Shown here piece by piece: positions 1 through 8,974 of a stretch of DNA of 64,000 nucleotides. Location: positions 14,568 to 78,567 of the forward strand of contig NZ_LMDA01000028.1 of assembly GCF_001424985.1 (NCBI RefSeq), in the 5' to 3' direction. Position 1 is the first letter of the stretch, and each line of letters starts with the position of its first letter. Under the pieces are notes generated by a model. The model saw nothing but the letters and a program-made list of their open reading frames with translations. It was not told where the DNA came from and ran no database searches. The position numbers were made by a program, and so were the translations under genes. This DNA comes from Rhizobium sp. Root1212. Its GTDB lineage: Bacteria > Pseudomonadota > Alphaproteobacteria > Rhizobiales > Rhizobiaceae.

Positions 1-85
1 CGTACCACTTGTTCATGTTGACGATTTCGACGGCGACGTCGGTCGCCGAGACCGTCATCTTTTGCGCCTGGGCTTGGGTTGCCAT
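1..85 (-). CDS. aapP: AapP, amino-acid ABC transporter ATPase (N-terminal 28 codons only)
   Basis: This is the 5' end of a gene cut by the window edge. Reading the minus strand from the ATG at 83-85 gives MATQAQAQKMTVSATDVAVE and then IVNMNKWY, the usual start of polar amino-acid ABC ATPases just before the first ATPase strand. The start lies 16 bases beyond the aapM stop, so it is the fourth gene of aapJQMP. No Walker motif falls inside the window, so the call rests on position and the N-terminal sequence. In the AapJQMP family this subunit hydrolyses ATP on the cytoplasmic face to drive uptake of a broad range of L-amino acids. Confidence 0.8.
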   Translation of the reverse strand, partial: MATQAQAQKMTVSATDVAVEIVNMNKWY

Positions 86-101
86 ACTTGTTTCCTCTCT
101 T

Positions 102-1256
102 TTATCGTTTGTGGCCCTTGTCGAGCCGGCGTTCGAAGAAGGCCGAATAGCGCGACATGCCGAAGCAGAAAATCCAGAACGTGAAGCCAGCGAAGATCAG
201 GCCCGTCAAGGGCGTGACCGGCGTGATCCAGCCCGAATCCCCAAAACTCGCCTTCACGATGCCGAGCAGGTCGTACATCGAGATGATCGTGACGAGGGAG
301 GTATCCTTGAACATGCCGATGAAGGTGTTCACGATGCCGGGGATCACGAGCTTGATGGCCTGCGGAAGCACGACGAAGGTCATTTTGTGGAAGTAGTTTA
401 GACCAAGCGCATCGGCCGCTTCATATTGCCCTTTCGGAATGGCTTGAAGCCCGCCGCGAATGACCTCCGCCATATAGGCGGATGCGAAGATCGACACGCC
501 GATCAGCGCGCGCAGGAACTTGTCAATATTGTTGCCGGGCTCCAGGAACAGCGGCAAAAGCACGCTGGCCATGAAAAGCACGGTGATCAGCGGCACGCCG
601 CGTATCAGCTCGATGAAGGTGATGCAGACCGTTTTCAGGATCGGCATGGTCGAGCGCCGCCCGAGCGCCAGCAGGATGCCGATCGGTAGCGACGAGACGA
701 TGCCGACGAAGGAGATGATCAGCGTCACCATCAACCCGCCCCAGAGCGAGGTTTCCACATGCCGGAGGCCGAACACGCCGCCCAGCAACAGGAAATAGGA
801 AATAATCGGGAAGACGACGAGTAGCAGCAGTGCGTTGAGACCCTTGCGTGGCGCCTTGGGCATCAGCATGGGGATGAGCAGCGCCACGAACATGGCGACG
901 ACCAGGAGGGGCCGCCAGAGTTCGTCACGCGGATAGGAGCCGAACATGAACTGCACGAACCGGTCGTTCACATAGGCCCAGCAGGCGCCACTCCAGCCGG
1001 ACGGAAGCTGGCCACCCTGATCGACAGTCAGGCAGGCGGTGCGGTCGGTGCCGGACCAGACGGCCGAGAAGAACAGCCAGTTGAGGGCCTTCGGGATGTA
1101 GTAGACGATCGCCGTGATGGCGATGACCGTCAGGATGCCGTCCTTCCACGAGGGGAACAGGTTGTTGCGCACCCAGGCTAAAGCTGATTTTTCCGAAGCC
1201 GGCGGCTTTTCTGCGTCGATGAAGCGGTCGCGGACAAAGGTGATGTTTTCAGCCAT
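102..1256 (-). CDS. aapM: AapM, general L-amino acid ABC transporter permease
   Basis: The product is a 384-residue inner-membrane permease of the His/Glu/Gln/Arg/opine (HisM) family. It pairs with AapQ to form the channel of the broad-range L-amino acid transporter. Hydrophobic segments run through the protein. The cytoplasmic EAA loop is clear near residue 285 ([19 protein letters not shown]). The N-terminal part, with about 90 residues before the core, is long for a HisM-type permease but normal for Aap/Bzt permeases. Its ATG follows the aapQ stop after a single base, so the two are probably translationally coupled. aapP follows 16 bases downstream. Confidence 0.93.
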   Translation of the reverse strand: MAENITFVRDRFIDAEKPPASEKSALAWVRNNLFPSWKDGILTVIAITAIVYYIPKALNWLFFSAVWSGTDRTACLTVDQGGQLPSGWSGACWAYVNDRFVQFMFGSYPRDELWRPLLVVAMFVALLIPMLMPKAPRKGLNALLLLVVFPIISYFLLLGGVFGLRHVETSLWGGLMVTLIISFVGIVSSLPIGILLALGRRSTMPILKTVCITFIELIRGVPLITVLFMASVLLPLFLEPGNNIDKFLRALIGVSIFASAYMAEVIRGGLQAIPKGQYEAADALGLNYFHKMTFVVLPQAIKLVIPGIVNTFIGMFKDTSLVTIISMYDLLGIVKASFGDSGWITPVTPLTGLIFAGFTFWIFCFGMSRYSAFFERRLDKGHKR

Positions 1257-1257
1257 C

Positions 1258-2466
1258 TCAGCGCTCCACCAATGCCATTTTGGCGTTGAACCAGTTCATG
1301 AACAGCGAGGTGATGAGGCTGATCGAGACATAGATCAGCATCCAGATCGAAATGATCTCGATCGACTTGCCCGACTGGTTGAGGATGGTGCCGCCGACCG
1401 CGACCAGATCGGCATAACCGACCGCGACCGCCAGCGAGGAGTTCTTGACGAGGTTGAGATATTGCGAGGTGAGCGGCGGAATGATGATCCGGAGCGCCTG
1501 CGGCAGCACGACGAGGCGCGTCGCTTGGCCGGGCCGAAGGCCGAGCGCGTAGGACGCTTCCGACTGGCCCTTTGAGACGCCACGGATGCCGGCGCGCACG
1601 ATTTCGGCGATGAACGAGGCAGTGTAGAGCGACAGAGCGAGGTAAAGCGCCAGGAACTCCGGCCCGATGACCATGCCGCCCTTCATATTGAAGGAGCCGG
1701 GTATCGCATAATCGAGCGTCATCGGCTGGCCCATGACGATGAAGACGCCGAGCGGGAAGAGCACAATGAGCGCGAGATTGATCCAAAGCACCGGCGGGCG
1801 CTGGCCCGTGGCGCGCTGGCGGGCATTGGCCCAGATGGTGAAGGCGATGGCCGCGACGATGCCGATGGCAAGCGCGATCAGCACGACGCCGAAACCTTCG
1901 CCAAAGACCGGGGCCGGCATGTAGAGGCCACGGTTGGAAACGAAGAAGATAGAGCCGGGATCGTCCTTGACGCTCTGGAAGATCGAGCGGATCGACGGCA
2001 GCAGGGCAAGGACGCCGAGATACCAGAAGAAGATGACGAGCAACGGCGGGATGTTGCGGAAGATTTCCACATAGACGGTGCAGAGCCGGGCGACCAGCCA
2101 GTTGTGTGACAGTCGGCCGATGCCGACGAGAAGCCCGACGATGGTCGCGGTGATGATGCCGGCGACGGCGATGACCAGTGTATTGACCAGACCGACCTGC
2201 AGCGCGCGGAAATAGGTCGAATCGCTCGAATAGGAGATCAGCGTCTGGGCGATGTCGAAGCCGGCGCGGCTGTTCAGAAAGCCGAAGCCGGCGGTCATAT
2301 TGGCGCGGGCGAGGTTCTGGACGACGTTGGACCACGCATACCAGACCGCTGAAACGATGACGACGACCGTCACGACCTGGTAGATGACGCTTCTCAGCGC
2401 CGGATTATAGAGTAGAGATACCTTCGGCGGTTCGCCGGACCCTGTTCGGGCATCCGCAAGAGCCAT
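1258..2466 (-). CDS. aapQ: AapQ, general L-amino acid ABC transporter permease
   Basis: The product is a 402-residue permease of the same family as AapM and its partner in the heterodimeric channel. The EAA loop is visible near residue 310 ([19 protein letters not shown]), and several transmembrane stretches flank it. The central region between helices is large, as is usual for Aap/Bzt permeases. The ATG at 2464-2466 is preceded by AGGGGAA at normal spacing. A 166-base spacer rich in inverted repeats separates it from aapJ, the upstream binding-protein gene. Expression is presumably from the aapJ promoter, reduced by that spacer (inference). Confidence 0.93.
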   Translation of the reverse strand: MALADARTGSGEPPKVSLLYNPALRSVIYQVVTVVVIVSAVWYAWSNVVQNLARANMTAGFGFLNSRAGFDIAQTLISYSSDSTYFRALQVGLVNTLVIAVAGIITATIVGLLVGIGRLSHNWLVARLCTVYVEIFRNIPPLLVIFFWYLGVLALLPSIRSIFQSVKDDPGSIFFVSNRGLYMPAPVFGEGFGVVLIALAIGIVAAIAFTIWANARQRATGQRPPVLWINLALIVLFPLGVFIVMGQPMTLDYAIPGSFNMKGGMVIGPEFLALYLALSLYTASFIAEIVRAGIRGVSKGQSEASYALGLRPGQATRLVVLPQALRIIIPPLTSQYLNLVKNSSLAVAVGYADLVAVGGTILNQSGKSIEIISIWMLIYVSISLITSLFMNWFNAKMALVER

Positions 2467-2521
2467 ACATTTCCCCTGACTTATGTTCGCCCTGTTTTCC
2501 GGGCGTTTGTTTTTAGAGCGT

Positions 2522-2624
2522 TTTCGCCTGTTCTATTTCAAAGGCGAAACCGTTTCGGTCCGTATCGGAACGGACGCGAACGTTCCGAATATGCAATGAA
2601 GGGAGGGCAGTGACCTGCCCTCCC
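2522..2624. promoter_or_regulatory. Cluster of three stem-loops between aapJ and aapQ
   Basis: The spacer holds three perfect inverted repeats. GGGAGGGCAG (2601-2610) pairs with CTGCCCTCCC (2615-2624) around a 4-base loop. TCGGAACG (2565-2572) pairs with CGTTCCGA (2581-2588). TTTCGCCT (2522-2529) pairs with AGGCGAAA (2542-2549). The first lies 8 bases after the aapJ stop on the minus strand and lacks a U-run, so it fits an mRNA 3'-end stabiliser or partial attenuator better than a full terminator. Such hairpins commonly raise binding protein over permease in ABC operons. The other two resemble the short palindromes of rhizobial intergenic repeat families (inference). Confidence 0.6.
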
Positions 2625-2632
2625 GCAGGATA

Positions 2633-3661
2633 TCAGCGGATTGGCGGTGCGTATTGCAGGCCGCCCTTGCTCCACAGCGCGTTCAGGCCGCGGTCGATCT
2701 TGAGCGGCGAGCCCTGGCCGACGTTGCGCTCGAAGCTTTCGCCATAGTTGCCGACAGCCTTGATGATCTGCACGGCCCAATCCTTCGGCAGGCCGAGGTC
2801 GGCGCCGATGGTCGAATCGGCTTCTTCGCCGAGGAAGCGCTTGATGTCCGGGTTGGCGGACTTCTTCATTTCCTCGACATTGGCCTGGGTGATGCCGAAT
2901 TCTTCGGCGGCCACCATCGCGTAGTGCGACCAGGTCACGACGTCGAACCACTTCGAATCGTTCTGGCGAACGGCCGGGCCGAGCGGCTCCTTGGAGATGA
3001 TTTCCGGCAGAACCATGTGGTCGTCGGGGTTGTTCATCTTCAGGCGGATCGAATAGAGGCCGGAAGCGTCGGTGGTGTAGGCGTCGCAACGGCCGGCATT
3101 GTAGGCGGCGTCGGCTTCGTCCTGGGCTTCGAATACGACGGGCTTGAAGTCCATGTTGTTCGAGCGGAAATAGTCGGCGAGGTTGAGTTCGGTGGTCGTG
3201 CCGGACTGGACGCAGACCGAAGCGCCCGACAGTTCCAGCGCCGACTTCACGCCGAGTTCCTTCTTCACCATGAAACCCTGGCCGTCATAATAGGTGACGG
3301 GGCGGAAATCGAAGCCGAGCTGCGAATCGCGGCTGACGCTCCAGGTGGTGTTGCGCGACAGCACATCGACTTCGCCGGACTGCAGCGCCGGGAAACGATC
3401 CTTCGCCGAAAGCGGCGTGTACTTGACCTTGGTCGCATCGCCGAAGACGGCGGCAGCGACGGCCTTGCAGAGGTCAACGTCGAGGCCGGCCCAATTGCCT
3501 GCCGAATCCTGTGCGCCGAAGCCGGCGAGGTTCGAACCGTTGACGCCGCACTGTACGAAACCCTTTGCCTTCACGTCATCAAGCGTTCCGCCGAACGCCG
3601 TCTGAGTGCCAATCCCCATCACGGCAACGCCAAGCAGCGCTGTCAGGATTTTTTTTCCCAT
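2633..3661 (-). CDS. aapJ: AapJ, periplasmic general L-amino acid binding protein
   Basis: The product is a 342-residue extracytoplasmic solute-binding protein of family 3. Residues 1-24 form a signal peptide (MGKKILTALLGVAVMGIGTQ then TAFG), so the mature protein is periplasmic. The binding fold is recognisable from VQCGVNGSNLAGFGAQD, the SAKDRFPALQSGEVDVLSR segment and the acidic, Asp-rich ligand face. It captures amino acids and delivers them to AapQM. It is the first gene of the operon. The start is supported by AAAAAGG upstream and by the signal peptide. It is divergent from metC across a 341-base spacer. Confidence 0.95.
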   Translation of the reverse strand: MGKKILTALLGVAVMGIGTQTAFGGTLDDVKAKGFVQCGVNGSNLAGFGAQDSAGNWAGLDVDLCKAVAAAVFGDATKVKYTPLSAKDRFPALQSGEVDVLSRNTTWSVSRDSQLGFDFRPVTYYDGQGFMVKKELGVKSALELSGASVCVQSGTTTELNLADYFRSNNMDFKPVVFEAQDEADAAYNAGRCDAYTTDASGLYSIRLKMNNPDDHMVLPEIISKEPLGPAVRQNDSKWFDVVTWSHYAMVAAEEFGITQANVEEMKKSANPDIKRFLGEEADSTIGADLGLPKDWAVQIIKAVGNYGESFERNVGQGSPLKIDRGLNALWSKGGLQYAPPIR

Positions 3662-4002
3662 TTTTATAAACCTTTTTTAAGTTGTCGTTCTCGGTCCTGT
3701 GCCGTCTCTCCGAAGAAGACGGCTTCAGCCCCCGCCATCCTCCTGGCGCGAGTACCGGCTATCACATGCTTAAATGCCCGCAGGGTCAAGACTTCCTGCC
3801 GTTTTTTTGCCTTAAAGCAGATCAGACCTTGGACGGGCTTGCCGTTATCCCGGTTTTCTGCCGGCCCGGATCGATGCGTGTCGCAAGGCCGCAGATAGGA
3901 TAGCGACCGTTGTTGTTTCTGTGGCAAGTTGAGGGCTTGACCCGCACCGACGACGGTAAGACAAGTCACACCACCCAATTGCCCCGCAGACGGAAATCCC
4001 CC
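3662..4002. promoter_or_regulatory. Divergent aapJ/metC intergenic region
   Basis: These 341 bases hold no convincing gene; an in-frame upstream extension of metC exists but has no good start. The stretch must carry the promoter of the aap operon (minus strand) and that of metC (plus strand). Visible structure: a 7-bp hairpin GCCGTCT (3701-3707) with AGACGGC (3717-3723) in the aapJ leader, and a weak GCAGG/CCTGC hairpin (3780-3799) followed by seven Ts. A GG-N10-GC sigma54-like spacing occurs at 3922-3937 facing metC but is a poor match. I cannot place a promoter with confidence. Confidence 0.4.
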
Positions 4003-5193
4003 ATGAGCGATAAGAAAAATTTCCTCGACGACGCCGGCGTCAACACGCGCCTTTCGCATATCGGCAACGATCCCTCCAGCTATCACGGCTTCGTCAACCC
4101 GCCGGTGGTTCGCGCCTCGACGGTGCTGTTTCCGAATGCCCGCACGATGGAAACGCGTGCTCAGAAATACACCTATGGCACGCGCGGAACCCCGACCACG
4201 GATGCGCTTTGCGAAGCGATCGATGCGCTCGAAGGCTCGGCCGGCACCATCATCGTGCCCTCGGGCCTGGCGGCGGTCACGGTGCCGTTCCTCGCTTTCC
4301 TTTCGGCGGGCGACCATGCGCTGATCGTCGATTCGGTCTATGGCCCGACGCGGCTTTTCTGCGACACGATGCTGAAGCGGCTCGGTGTTTCCGTCGATTA
4401 TTACGATCCCTCGGTCGGCGCCGGCATCGAGGCGCTGATCAAGCCGAATACGAAGCTGGTTCACACCGAAGCGCCGGGTTCGAACACCTTCGATATGCAG
4501 GATATCGGCGCGATTTCCACCGCCGCCCATCGCCACGGCTGCGTCGTGACCATGGACAACACCTGGGCGACGCCGGTCTATTTCAAGCCGCTCGATCATG
4601 GTGTGGATATCTCCATCCACGCTTCGACCAAATATCCGGCCGGCCATTCGGATATCCTGCTCGGCACGGTTTCGGCCAATGCCAAGCATTGGGAACAACT
4701 GCATGAGGCGACCATCACGCTGGGCATCTGCGGCGCTCCTGATGATAGCTACCAGGTGCTGCGCGGCCTTCGCACCATGGGCGTGCGGCTGGAGCGGCAT
4801 CAGGAAAGCGCGCTCAATCTCGCCCGCTGGTTGGAGCAGCGCGAGGATGTGGCGCGGGTGCTGCATCCGGGGCTGCCGAGTTTTCCGGGCCATGAGCTGT
4901 GGAAGCGCGATTTCAGGGGCGCGAGCGGCATCTTCTCCATCGTGCTGAAGGTCGATGCGCCGGAGCGTTTCAAGGCGAAGGCCCATGCCTTCCTCGATGC
5001 GCTGAAGCTGTTCGGGCTCGGCTATTCCTGGGGCGGTTATGAAAGCCTCGCCCTCCATGCCTATCTCGGCGACCGCGTGATCGCCAAGGGGCCGACGGAA
5101 GGGCCGGTGCTGCGTCTGCAGATCGGTCTGGAAGATGTCGCCGATATCCGCAAGGACATCGAAGCGGGCCTTGCCGCGGCAGCGCAGGTCTGA
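4003..5193 (+). CDS. metC: Cystathionine beta-lyase (MetC family)
   Basis: The product is a 396-residue PLP enzyme of the Cys/Met metabolism family. The Schiff-base lysine is K210 in HASTKYPAGHSD, with the preceding TMDNTWATPVYFKPLDHGVDI strand that holds the cofactor. Cystathionine beta-lyase converts cystathionine to homocysteine, pyruvate and ammonia in methionine synthesis. The LGICGAPDDSYQVLRGLRTM segment is typical of the MetC clade rather than gamma-lyases, but paralogues are hard to separate by eye. The ATG at 4003 has GGAAA six bases upstream; an earlier in-frame start would add residues unlike the family. It is divergent from aapJ, and its stop abuts the stop of the next, convergent gene. 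Confidence 0.88.
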   Translation: MSDKKNFLDDAGVNTRLSHIGNDPSSYHGFVNPPVVRASTVLFPNARTMETRAQKYTYGTRGTPTTDALCEAIDALEGSAGTIIVPSGLAAVTVPFLAFLSAGDHALIVDSVYGPTRLFCDTMLKRLGVSVDYYDPSVGAGIEALIKPNTKLVHTEAPGSNTFDMQDIGAISTAAHRHGCVVTMDNTWATPVYFKPLDHGVDISIHASTKYPAGHSDILLGTVSANAKHWEQLHEATITLGICGAPDDSYQVLRGLRTMGVRLERHQESALNLARWLEQREDVARVLHPGLPSFPGHELWKRDFRGASGIFSIVLKVDAPERFKAKAHAFLDALKLFGLGYSWGGYESLALHAYLGDRVIAKGPTEGPVLRLQIGLEDVADIRKDIEAGLAAAAQV

Positions 5194-6333
5194 TCAGTCG
5201 AGCGCGCGGTAGCCGTAGAGCCAGTCGAAATCTCCGGCGAGGCTCTGCGGCTTGCGCAGCGATAGCACTATGTCGCGGCCGAGCTTCAACGGGCCGGCGG
5301 CGTGATAGGCAAAGCGGTTGAAGGCGCCGCGGGAGCGGACGCGGGCGATACGCCTACGGCGATGTTCTTCGAAAGCCTGCAGTGCGGCGGCCCTGTCCGC
5401 GCCGTTTGCGAGAAAATGCGCAAGCTCGAAGGCATCCTCGATCGCCATCGCCGCGCCCTGGGCGGCAAAGGGCATCATCGCATGGGCCGCATCGCCGATC
5501 AGCACCGTTTCACCGCCGTTATGCCATGCGCCGTCGGTGACTTCGTGCAGCGGCCAGCGGGTGATTTCGGGCGCGTGGCGGAGAAGGGCGGTCAGTTCCG
5601 GGTGCCAGCCGGCGAAGGCCCGCTGCAATTCGCCGCGATCCGGCACTTCGGAATTCCAGTTTTCGCCGAGGGCCGCGCCCTTCGAAATCGCGACGATGTT
5701 GAAGCGCCCACCGCTCAGCGGATAGGCGACCATATGGGCGCCGCCGCCGAGAAAGGCGGTGACACGGCTGATATCGAAGAAAGACGGCAGATCTGCCTGC
5801 CGCAACGTCATACGCCAGGCGATATTGCCGGAAAATCTCGATTTACCAGCGCCTTGCAGATGGTTTCTGGTCTTCGACCAGACACCATCGGCGCCGATCT
5901 GCAAGCCATGGCCGGCGGGCGGGCCGCCGCTGTCTATGCGCTGTGAAAGGGTCACATTGCAGCGAGGTTCGTTCGAAACCGCTTCGAGAAGAATGCGCTG
6001 CAGGTCGCCGCGATGAAAGACCGCATAGGGGCTTCCCCAGCGTTCGCGCGCGAAACGGCCTGCGGGCACGGTGGCAAGCCTGCGCAGCGATTTGCCATCC
6101 GCGAGATCGACGGTTTCCGGCAGTTGCCAGACGGATTCGAGCGCTGGGCGCAGGCCAAGCGTTTCAAGGACGCGGGTAGCATTAGGGGAAAGCTGTAGCC
6201 CGGCGCCGACTTCGCTCAGCGTCGTCGCCTGATCGAATATCGATACGGAAAACCCTTTTCGCGCAAGCGAAAGCGCCGCCGTCAGGCCGGCAATGCCGGC
6301 CCCCGCGATCGTGATGGGACCGGCTTCAGCCAT
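5194..6333 (-). CDS. FAD-dependent monooxygenase, salicylate hydroxylase/UbiH-like
   Basis: The product is a 379-residue group A flavoprotein monooxygenase. The FAD dinucleotide-binding motif GAGIAG is at residues 11-16, the DG-type motif ADGVWSKTR at 148-156, and the second FAD motif GDAAHAMMP at 280-288. Members hydroxylate aromatic rings using NAD(P)H and O2; salicylate and 3-hydroxybenzoate hydroxylases are the closest in feel, but the substrate cannot be read from sequence. At 379 residues it is slightly short for the family (about 400). It converges on metC with the two stops sharing TGATCA, and lies 34 bases downstream of the zf-CHCC gene on the same strand, so the two may be cotranscribed. 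Confidence 0.8.
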   Translation of the reverse strand: MAEAGPITIAGAGIAGLTAALSLARKGFSVSIFDQATTLSEVGAGLQLSPNATRVLETLGLRPALESVWQLPETVDLADGKSLRRLATVPAGRFARERWGSPYAVFHRGDLQRILLEAVSNEPRCNVTLSQRIDSGGPPAGHGLQIGADGVWSKTRNHLQGAGKSRFSGNIAWRMTLRQADLPSFFDISRVTAFLGGGAHMVAYPLSGGRFNIVAISKGAALGENWNSEVPDRGELQRAFAGWHPELTALLRHAPEITRWPLHEVTDGAWHNGGETVLIGDAAHAMMPFAAQGAAMAIEDAFELAHFLANGADRAAALQAFEEHRRRRIARVRSRGAFNRFAYHAAGPLKLGRDIVLSLRKPQSLAGDFDWLYGYRALD

Positions 6334-6367
6334 GGGGTGTCCGTGAGGCGGGATCGCGCGGGCGCGA

Positions 6368-6616
6368 TCAGGCGGCCTGGGTGTCGTGGAAGATGCAGCC
6401 GTCCGGCACCGTCTGCTCGGCCTTCAGCGCCGGATTGTAGCGGTAAAGCGTCGAGCAATAGGAGCAGACTTTCTCGTTGTCGTCGCCCATATCGATATAG
6501 ATGTGCGGATGATCGTAGGGAACCGAGGCACCCGTGCACATGAATTCCTTCACGCCGATCTCGATCACCTGGTGACCGCCGTCGTTCTGGAAATGGGGAA
6601 TACCGTGCCCGGCCAT
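6368..6616 (-). CDS. zf-CHCC domain protein, NDUFS6-like small zinc protein
   Basis: The product is a small protein of 82 residues. Conserved ligands follow the C-H-C-C order: Cys in EFMCTG, His in DHPHIYIDMG, then CSYC near residue 52. This is the zf-CHCC family, whose mitochondrial member NDUFS6 is a zinc subunit of respiratory complex I. Alphaproteobacteria carry homologues thought to associate with complex I (family knowledge), so a role in NADH dehydrogenase assembly is likely but not shown here. The start at 6614-6616 has a GTGGAG motif 6 bases upstream; a longer in-frame reading adds 22 unfamiliar residues. It probably heads a two-gene unit with the flavin monooxygenase. Confidence 0.85.
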   Translation of the reverse strand: MAGHGIPHFQNDGGHQVIEIGVKEFMCTGASVPYDHPHIYIDMGDDNEKVCSYCSTLYRYNPALKAEQTVPDGCIFHDTQAA

Positions 6617-6795
6617 GTCATGCTCCACTTGCAAGTCTGGATGTTCGTCTGTTGGCGCGCACCATAGAAAGCTTTGACGCAAATGTGTAGCGGCAAAGAT
6701 GTCGCTGCCCCGCGTTTTTTAGCGTGCCGGGGGTTTTCTCGCTGCCGAAGAGGGCATAGGTTCCCGCCGAATTCAGACCCGCCCGGACAGATCAC

Positions 6796-7581
6796 ATGGA
6801 CCTCAACCCGCCGCCCTTCTCGACATTCCAGCACGACGGCCTGTCGATCGCCTATTTCGACGAAGGGGATGCGGCCGGCGAGCCGGTGCTGCTGATCCAC
6901 GGCTTTGCCTCCAGCGCCAATGTCAACTGGGTGTTTCCAGGTTGGCTGAAGACGCTGGGCGACGCTGGCTACCGGGTGATCGCGCTCGACAATCGCGGCC
7001 ATGGCAAGAGCAGCAAGCCGCGCGATCCTGCTGTCTATCATCCGCCGGCCATGGCATCGGATGCGATCGCGCTGCTTGATCATCTCGGCATCGCGACCGC
7101 TAATGTCATGGGCTATTCCATGGGCGCGCGCATCACCGCCTTCCTGACGCTTGCCAATCCGCACCGGGTGCGCAGCATCATCTTCGGCGGGCTCGGCATC
7201 GGCATGGTGGAGGGCGTCGGCGACTGGGACCCGATTGCCGATGCGCTCCTTGCCCCGTCGCTCGATGACGTCAGCCATGAGCGCGGCCGCATGTTCCGCG
7301 CCTTCGCCGATCAGACGAAGAGCGACCGACAGGCGCTGGCCGCCTGCATCTCCACCTCGCGCGATCTCCTGACGCCGGAGGACATGGCCCGCATCGACGT
7401 GCCGGCGCTGATCGGCGTCGGGACGAAGGACGATATTGCCGGTTCCCCTGAGGCGCTTGCGGCGCTGATGCCGCATGCTACGGCGCTCGACATCCCCGGC
7501 CGCGACCATATGCTGGCCGTCGGCGACCGGGTGTTCAAGAAGGCGGCGCTGGAGTTTCTGGAGGCGCACGGCCGGGGCTGA
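6796..7581 (+). CDS. Alpha/beta hydrolase
   Basis: The product is a 261-residue alpha/beta-hydrolase fold protein. The oxyanion strand is LLIHGFASS (residues 32-40), the nucleophile elbow GYSMG places Ser at 108, DNRGHGKS is at 65-72, and the C-terminal GRDHML gives the catalytic His238. The acid is probably the Asp in VGTKDDIAG. There is no signal peptide, so it is likely cytoplasmic. The family covers esterases, C-C hydrolases and lactonases, and nothing in the neighbourhood points to a particular substrate. It is divergent from the zf-CHCC gene and 84 bases before cysE. Confidence 0.85.
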   Translation: MDLNPPPFSTFQHDGLSIAYFDEGDAAGEPVLLIHGFASSANVNWVFPGWLKTLGDAGYRVIALDNRGHGKSSKPRDPAVYHPPAMASDAIALLDHLGIATANVMGYSMGARITAFLTLANPHRVRSIIFGGLGIGMVEGVGDWDPIADALLAPSLDDVSHERGRMFRAFADQTKSDRQALAACISTSRDLLTPEDMARIDVPALIGVGTKDDIAGSPEALAALMPHATALDIPGRDHMLAVGDRVFKKAALEFLEAHGRG

Positions 7582-7665
7582 GGCAAGGCCGTGAGCCGCC
7601 CATTTCTATTGGCGGCGATTTGCCTTATATCTTGAGAAGACGACGGATCACGAAGGAGAGCGACG

Positions 7666-8493
7666 ATGGTCGCCAGGACTGACATTCGCCCGACCGAAAC
7701 CGTGAAGATGATGGACCCGATCTGGGACAGTCTTCAGGAAGAGGCGCGCGTTGCCGCGCTCGAAGACCCGCTTCTAGCCGCCTTTCTCTATTCGACGGTC
7801 ATCAACCAGCGTTCGCTGGAAGAGGCCGTGATCTACCGCATCTGCGAACGGCTCGATCACCCGGACCTGCAGGCCAATCTCCTGCGCCAGACCTTCGTCG
7901 AGATGATGGAAGACTGGCCGGAATGGGGCTCGATCCTGCGTGTCGATATCCAGGCGATCTACGACCGTGATCCCGCCTGCACCCGCTTCATCGAAGCCGT
8001 TCTGTATTTCAAGGGTTTTCACGCGCTGCAGACCCATCGGCTGGCCCACTGGCTGCTGGAGCGCGGCCGTCGCGATTTCGCGCTCTACCTGCAAAGCCGT
8101 TCCTCCTCGGTCTTCCAGACGGACATCAACCCGGCAGCCCGCATCGGCAAGGGAATCTTCCTCGATCACGCGACCGGCCTCGTCGTCGGCGAAACCGCCG
8201 TCATCGGCGACAACGTCTCGATCCTGCACGGCGTGACGCTTGGAGGGACCGGCAAGGAGGGCAGTGATCGCCATCCTAAGATCGGTAACGGCGTGCTGAT
8301 CGGTGCCGGCGCGAAAATCCTCGGCAACATCCATATCGGCCACTGCTCTCGGATTGCGGCCGGGTCGGTCGTGCTGAAGCCGGTGCCGCCGAAGACCACG
8401 GTTGCCGGCGTGCCGGCCCGTGTGGTCGGCGAGGCCGGCTGCTCGGAGCCCTCGCGCTCGATGGACCAGATCCTCGCCTCTTACGAAATCTGA
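7666..8493 (+). CDS. cysE: Serine O-acetyltransferase
   Basis: The product is a 275-residue CysE enzyme that makes O-acetylserine from serine and acetyl-CoA, the first step of cysteine synthesis. The N-terminal helical domain (DPIWDSLQEEARVAALEDPL) is followed by left-handed beta-helix hexapeptide repeats. The catalytic DINPAARIGKGIFLDHATG and GETAVIGDNVSILHGVTLGG signatures are present. A C-terminal tail ending in ...ASYEI resembles the isoleucine-ended tail by which CysE docks into cysteine synthase. An excellent AAGGAG lies 8 bases before the ATG. The gene stands alone, although metC nearby is also a sulfur-metabolism gene. Confidence 0.95.
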   Translation: MVARTDIRPTETVKMMDPIWDSLQEEARVAALEDPLLAAFLYSTVINQRSLEEAVIYRICERLDHPDLQANLLRQTFVEMMEDWPEWGSILRVDIQAIYDRDPACTRFIEAVLYFKGFHALQTHRLAHWLLERGRRDFALYLQSRSSSVFQTDINPAARIGKGIFLDHATGLVVGETAVIGDNVSILHGVTLGGTGKEGSDRHPKIGNGVLIGAGAKILGNIHIGHCSRIAAGSVVLKPVPPKTTVAGVPARVVGEAGCSEPSRSMDQILASYEI

Positions 8494-8621
8494 TCGAACC
8501 CTCCGCGTTTTCCGGTTGCCGGTCCAGTGTGAATTGGCAGCCCGGAGCGGCTTTATGGGTTTACACCGCTGGAATCTCTGTGCGAGAAGCGACGCACTTT
8601 CAAAGCTCATGGAGAAAAGAC

Positions 8622-8825
8622 TTGAAGCCCGAAGAAATCCGCAAGCTCGAAGCCTATTTCAAGCGCGCTATCAATCCGTCGATCGTCATCAAGGCGCGTC
8701 CGCGCAAGGACGAATCTGCTGAAGTCTATCTGGGCGACGAGTTTCTGGGCGTGATCTTCCGCGACGAGGAAGACGGCGAACTGTCCTATAATTTCTCGAT
8801 GGCCATCCTCGACATCGATCTCTGA
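8622..8825 (+). CDS. DUF3126 family protein with probable TTG start
   Basis: The product is a short protein of 67 residues, read as (M)KPEEIRKLEAYFKRAIN... and ending in SYNFSMAILDIDL, which I recognise as the DUF3126 family of alphaproteobacteria. The function is unknown. It is acidic at the C-terminus, with no membrane segment. The best start is TTG at 8622: GGAG at 8611-8614 sits 7 bases upstream and the reading then matches the family length. The longer in-frame ATG at 8529 would add 31 residues without family resemblance and has no ribosome site. It follows cysE by 128 bases and ends before a strong terminator. Confidence 0.8.
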   Translation: MKPEEIRKLEAYFKRAINPSIVIKARPRKDESAEVYLGDEFLGVIFRDEEDGELSYNFSMAILDIDL

Positions 8826-8852
8826 TCGTCGAACATCGCCCTTTTGAATTCT

Positions 8853-8886
8853 ACCCGGCCCGATACTATCAGGCCGGGTTTTTTGT
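8853..8886 (+). terminator. Rho-independent terminator after the DUF3126 gene
   Basis: ACCCGGCC (8853-8860) pairs with GGCCGGGT (8872-8879) around an 11-base loop and is followed by a run of T. It lies 28 bases after the stop codon. Confidence 0.85.
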
Positions 8887-8974
8887 AAAAATCGTACTTT
8901 TCACGCCTATTTTGATGAATTTTTTGGTGAACTAGCCGAATTGCCGGCAAGTCGTTGACACGCCTGTATTTTAT

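Noticed and set aside
3922..3937. Sigma54-like promoter (GG-N10-GC) facing metC
   Set aside because: Spacing fits, but the -12 half reads GGGCT rather than TTGCT; one chance match in this length is expected.
3664..5058. 464-codon frame antisense to metC
   Set aside because: metC has the PLP lysine and full family sequence; the antisense frame has none.
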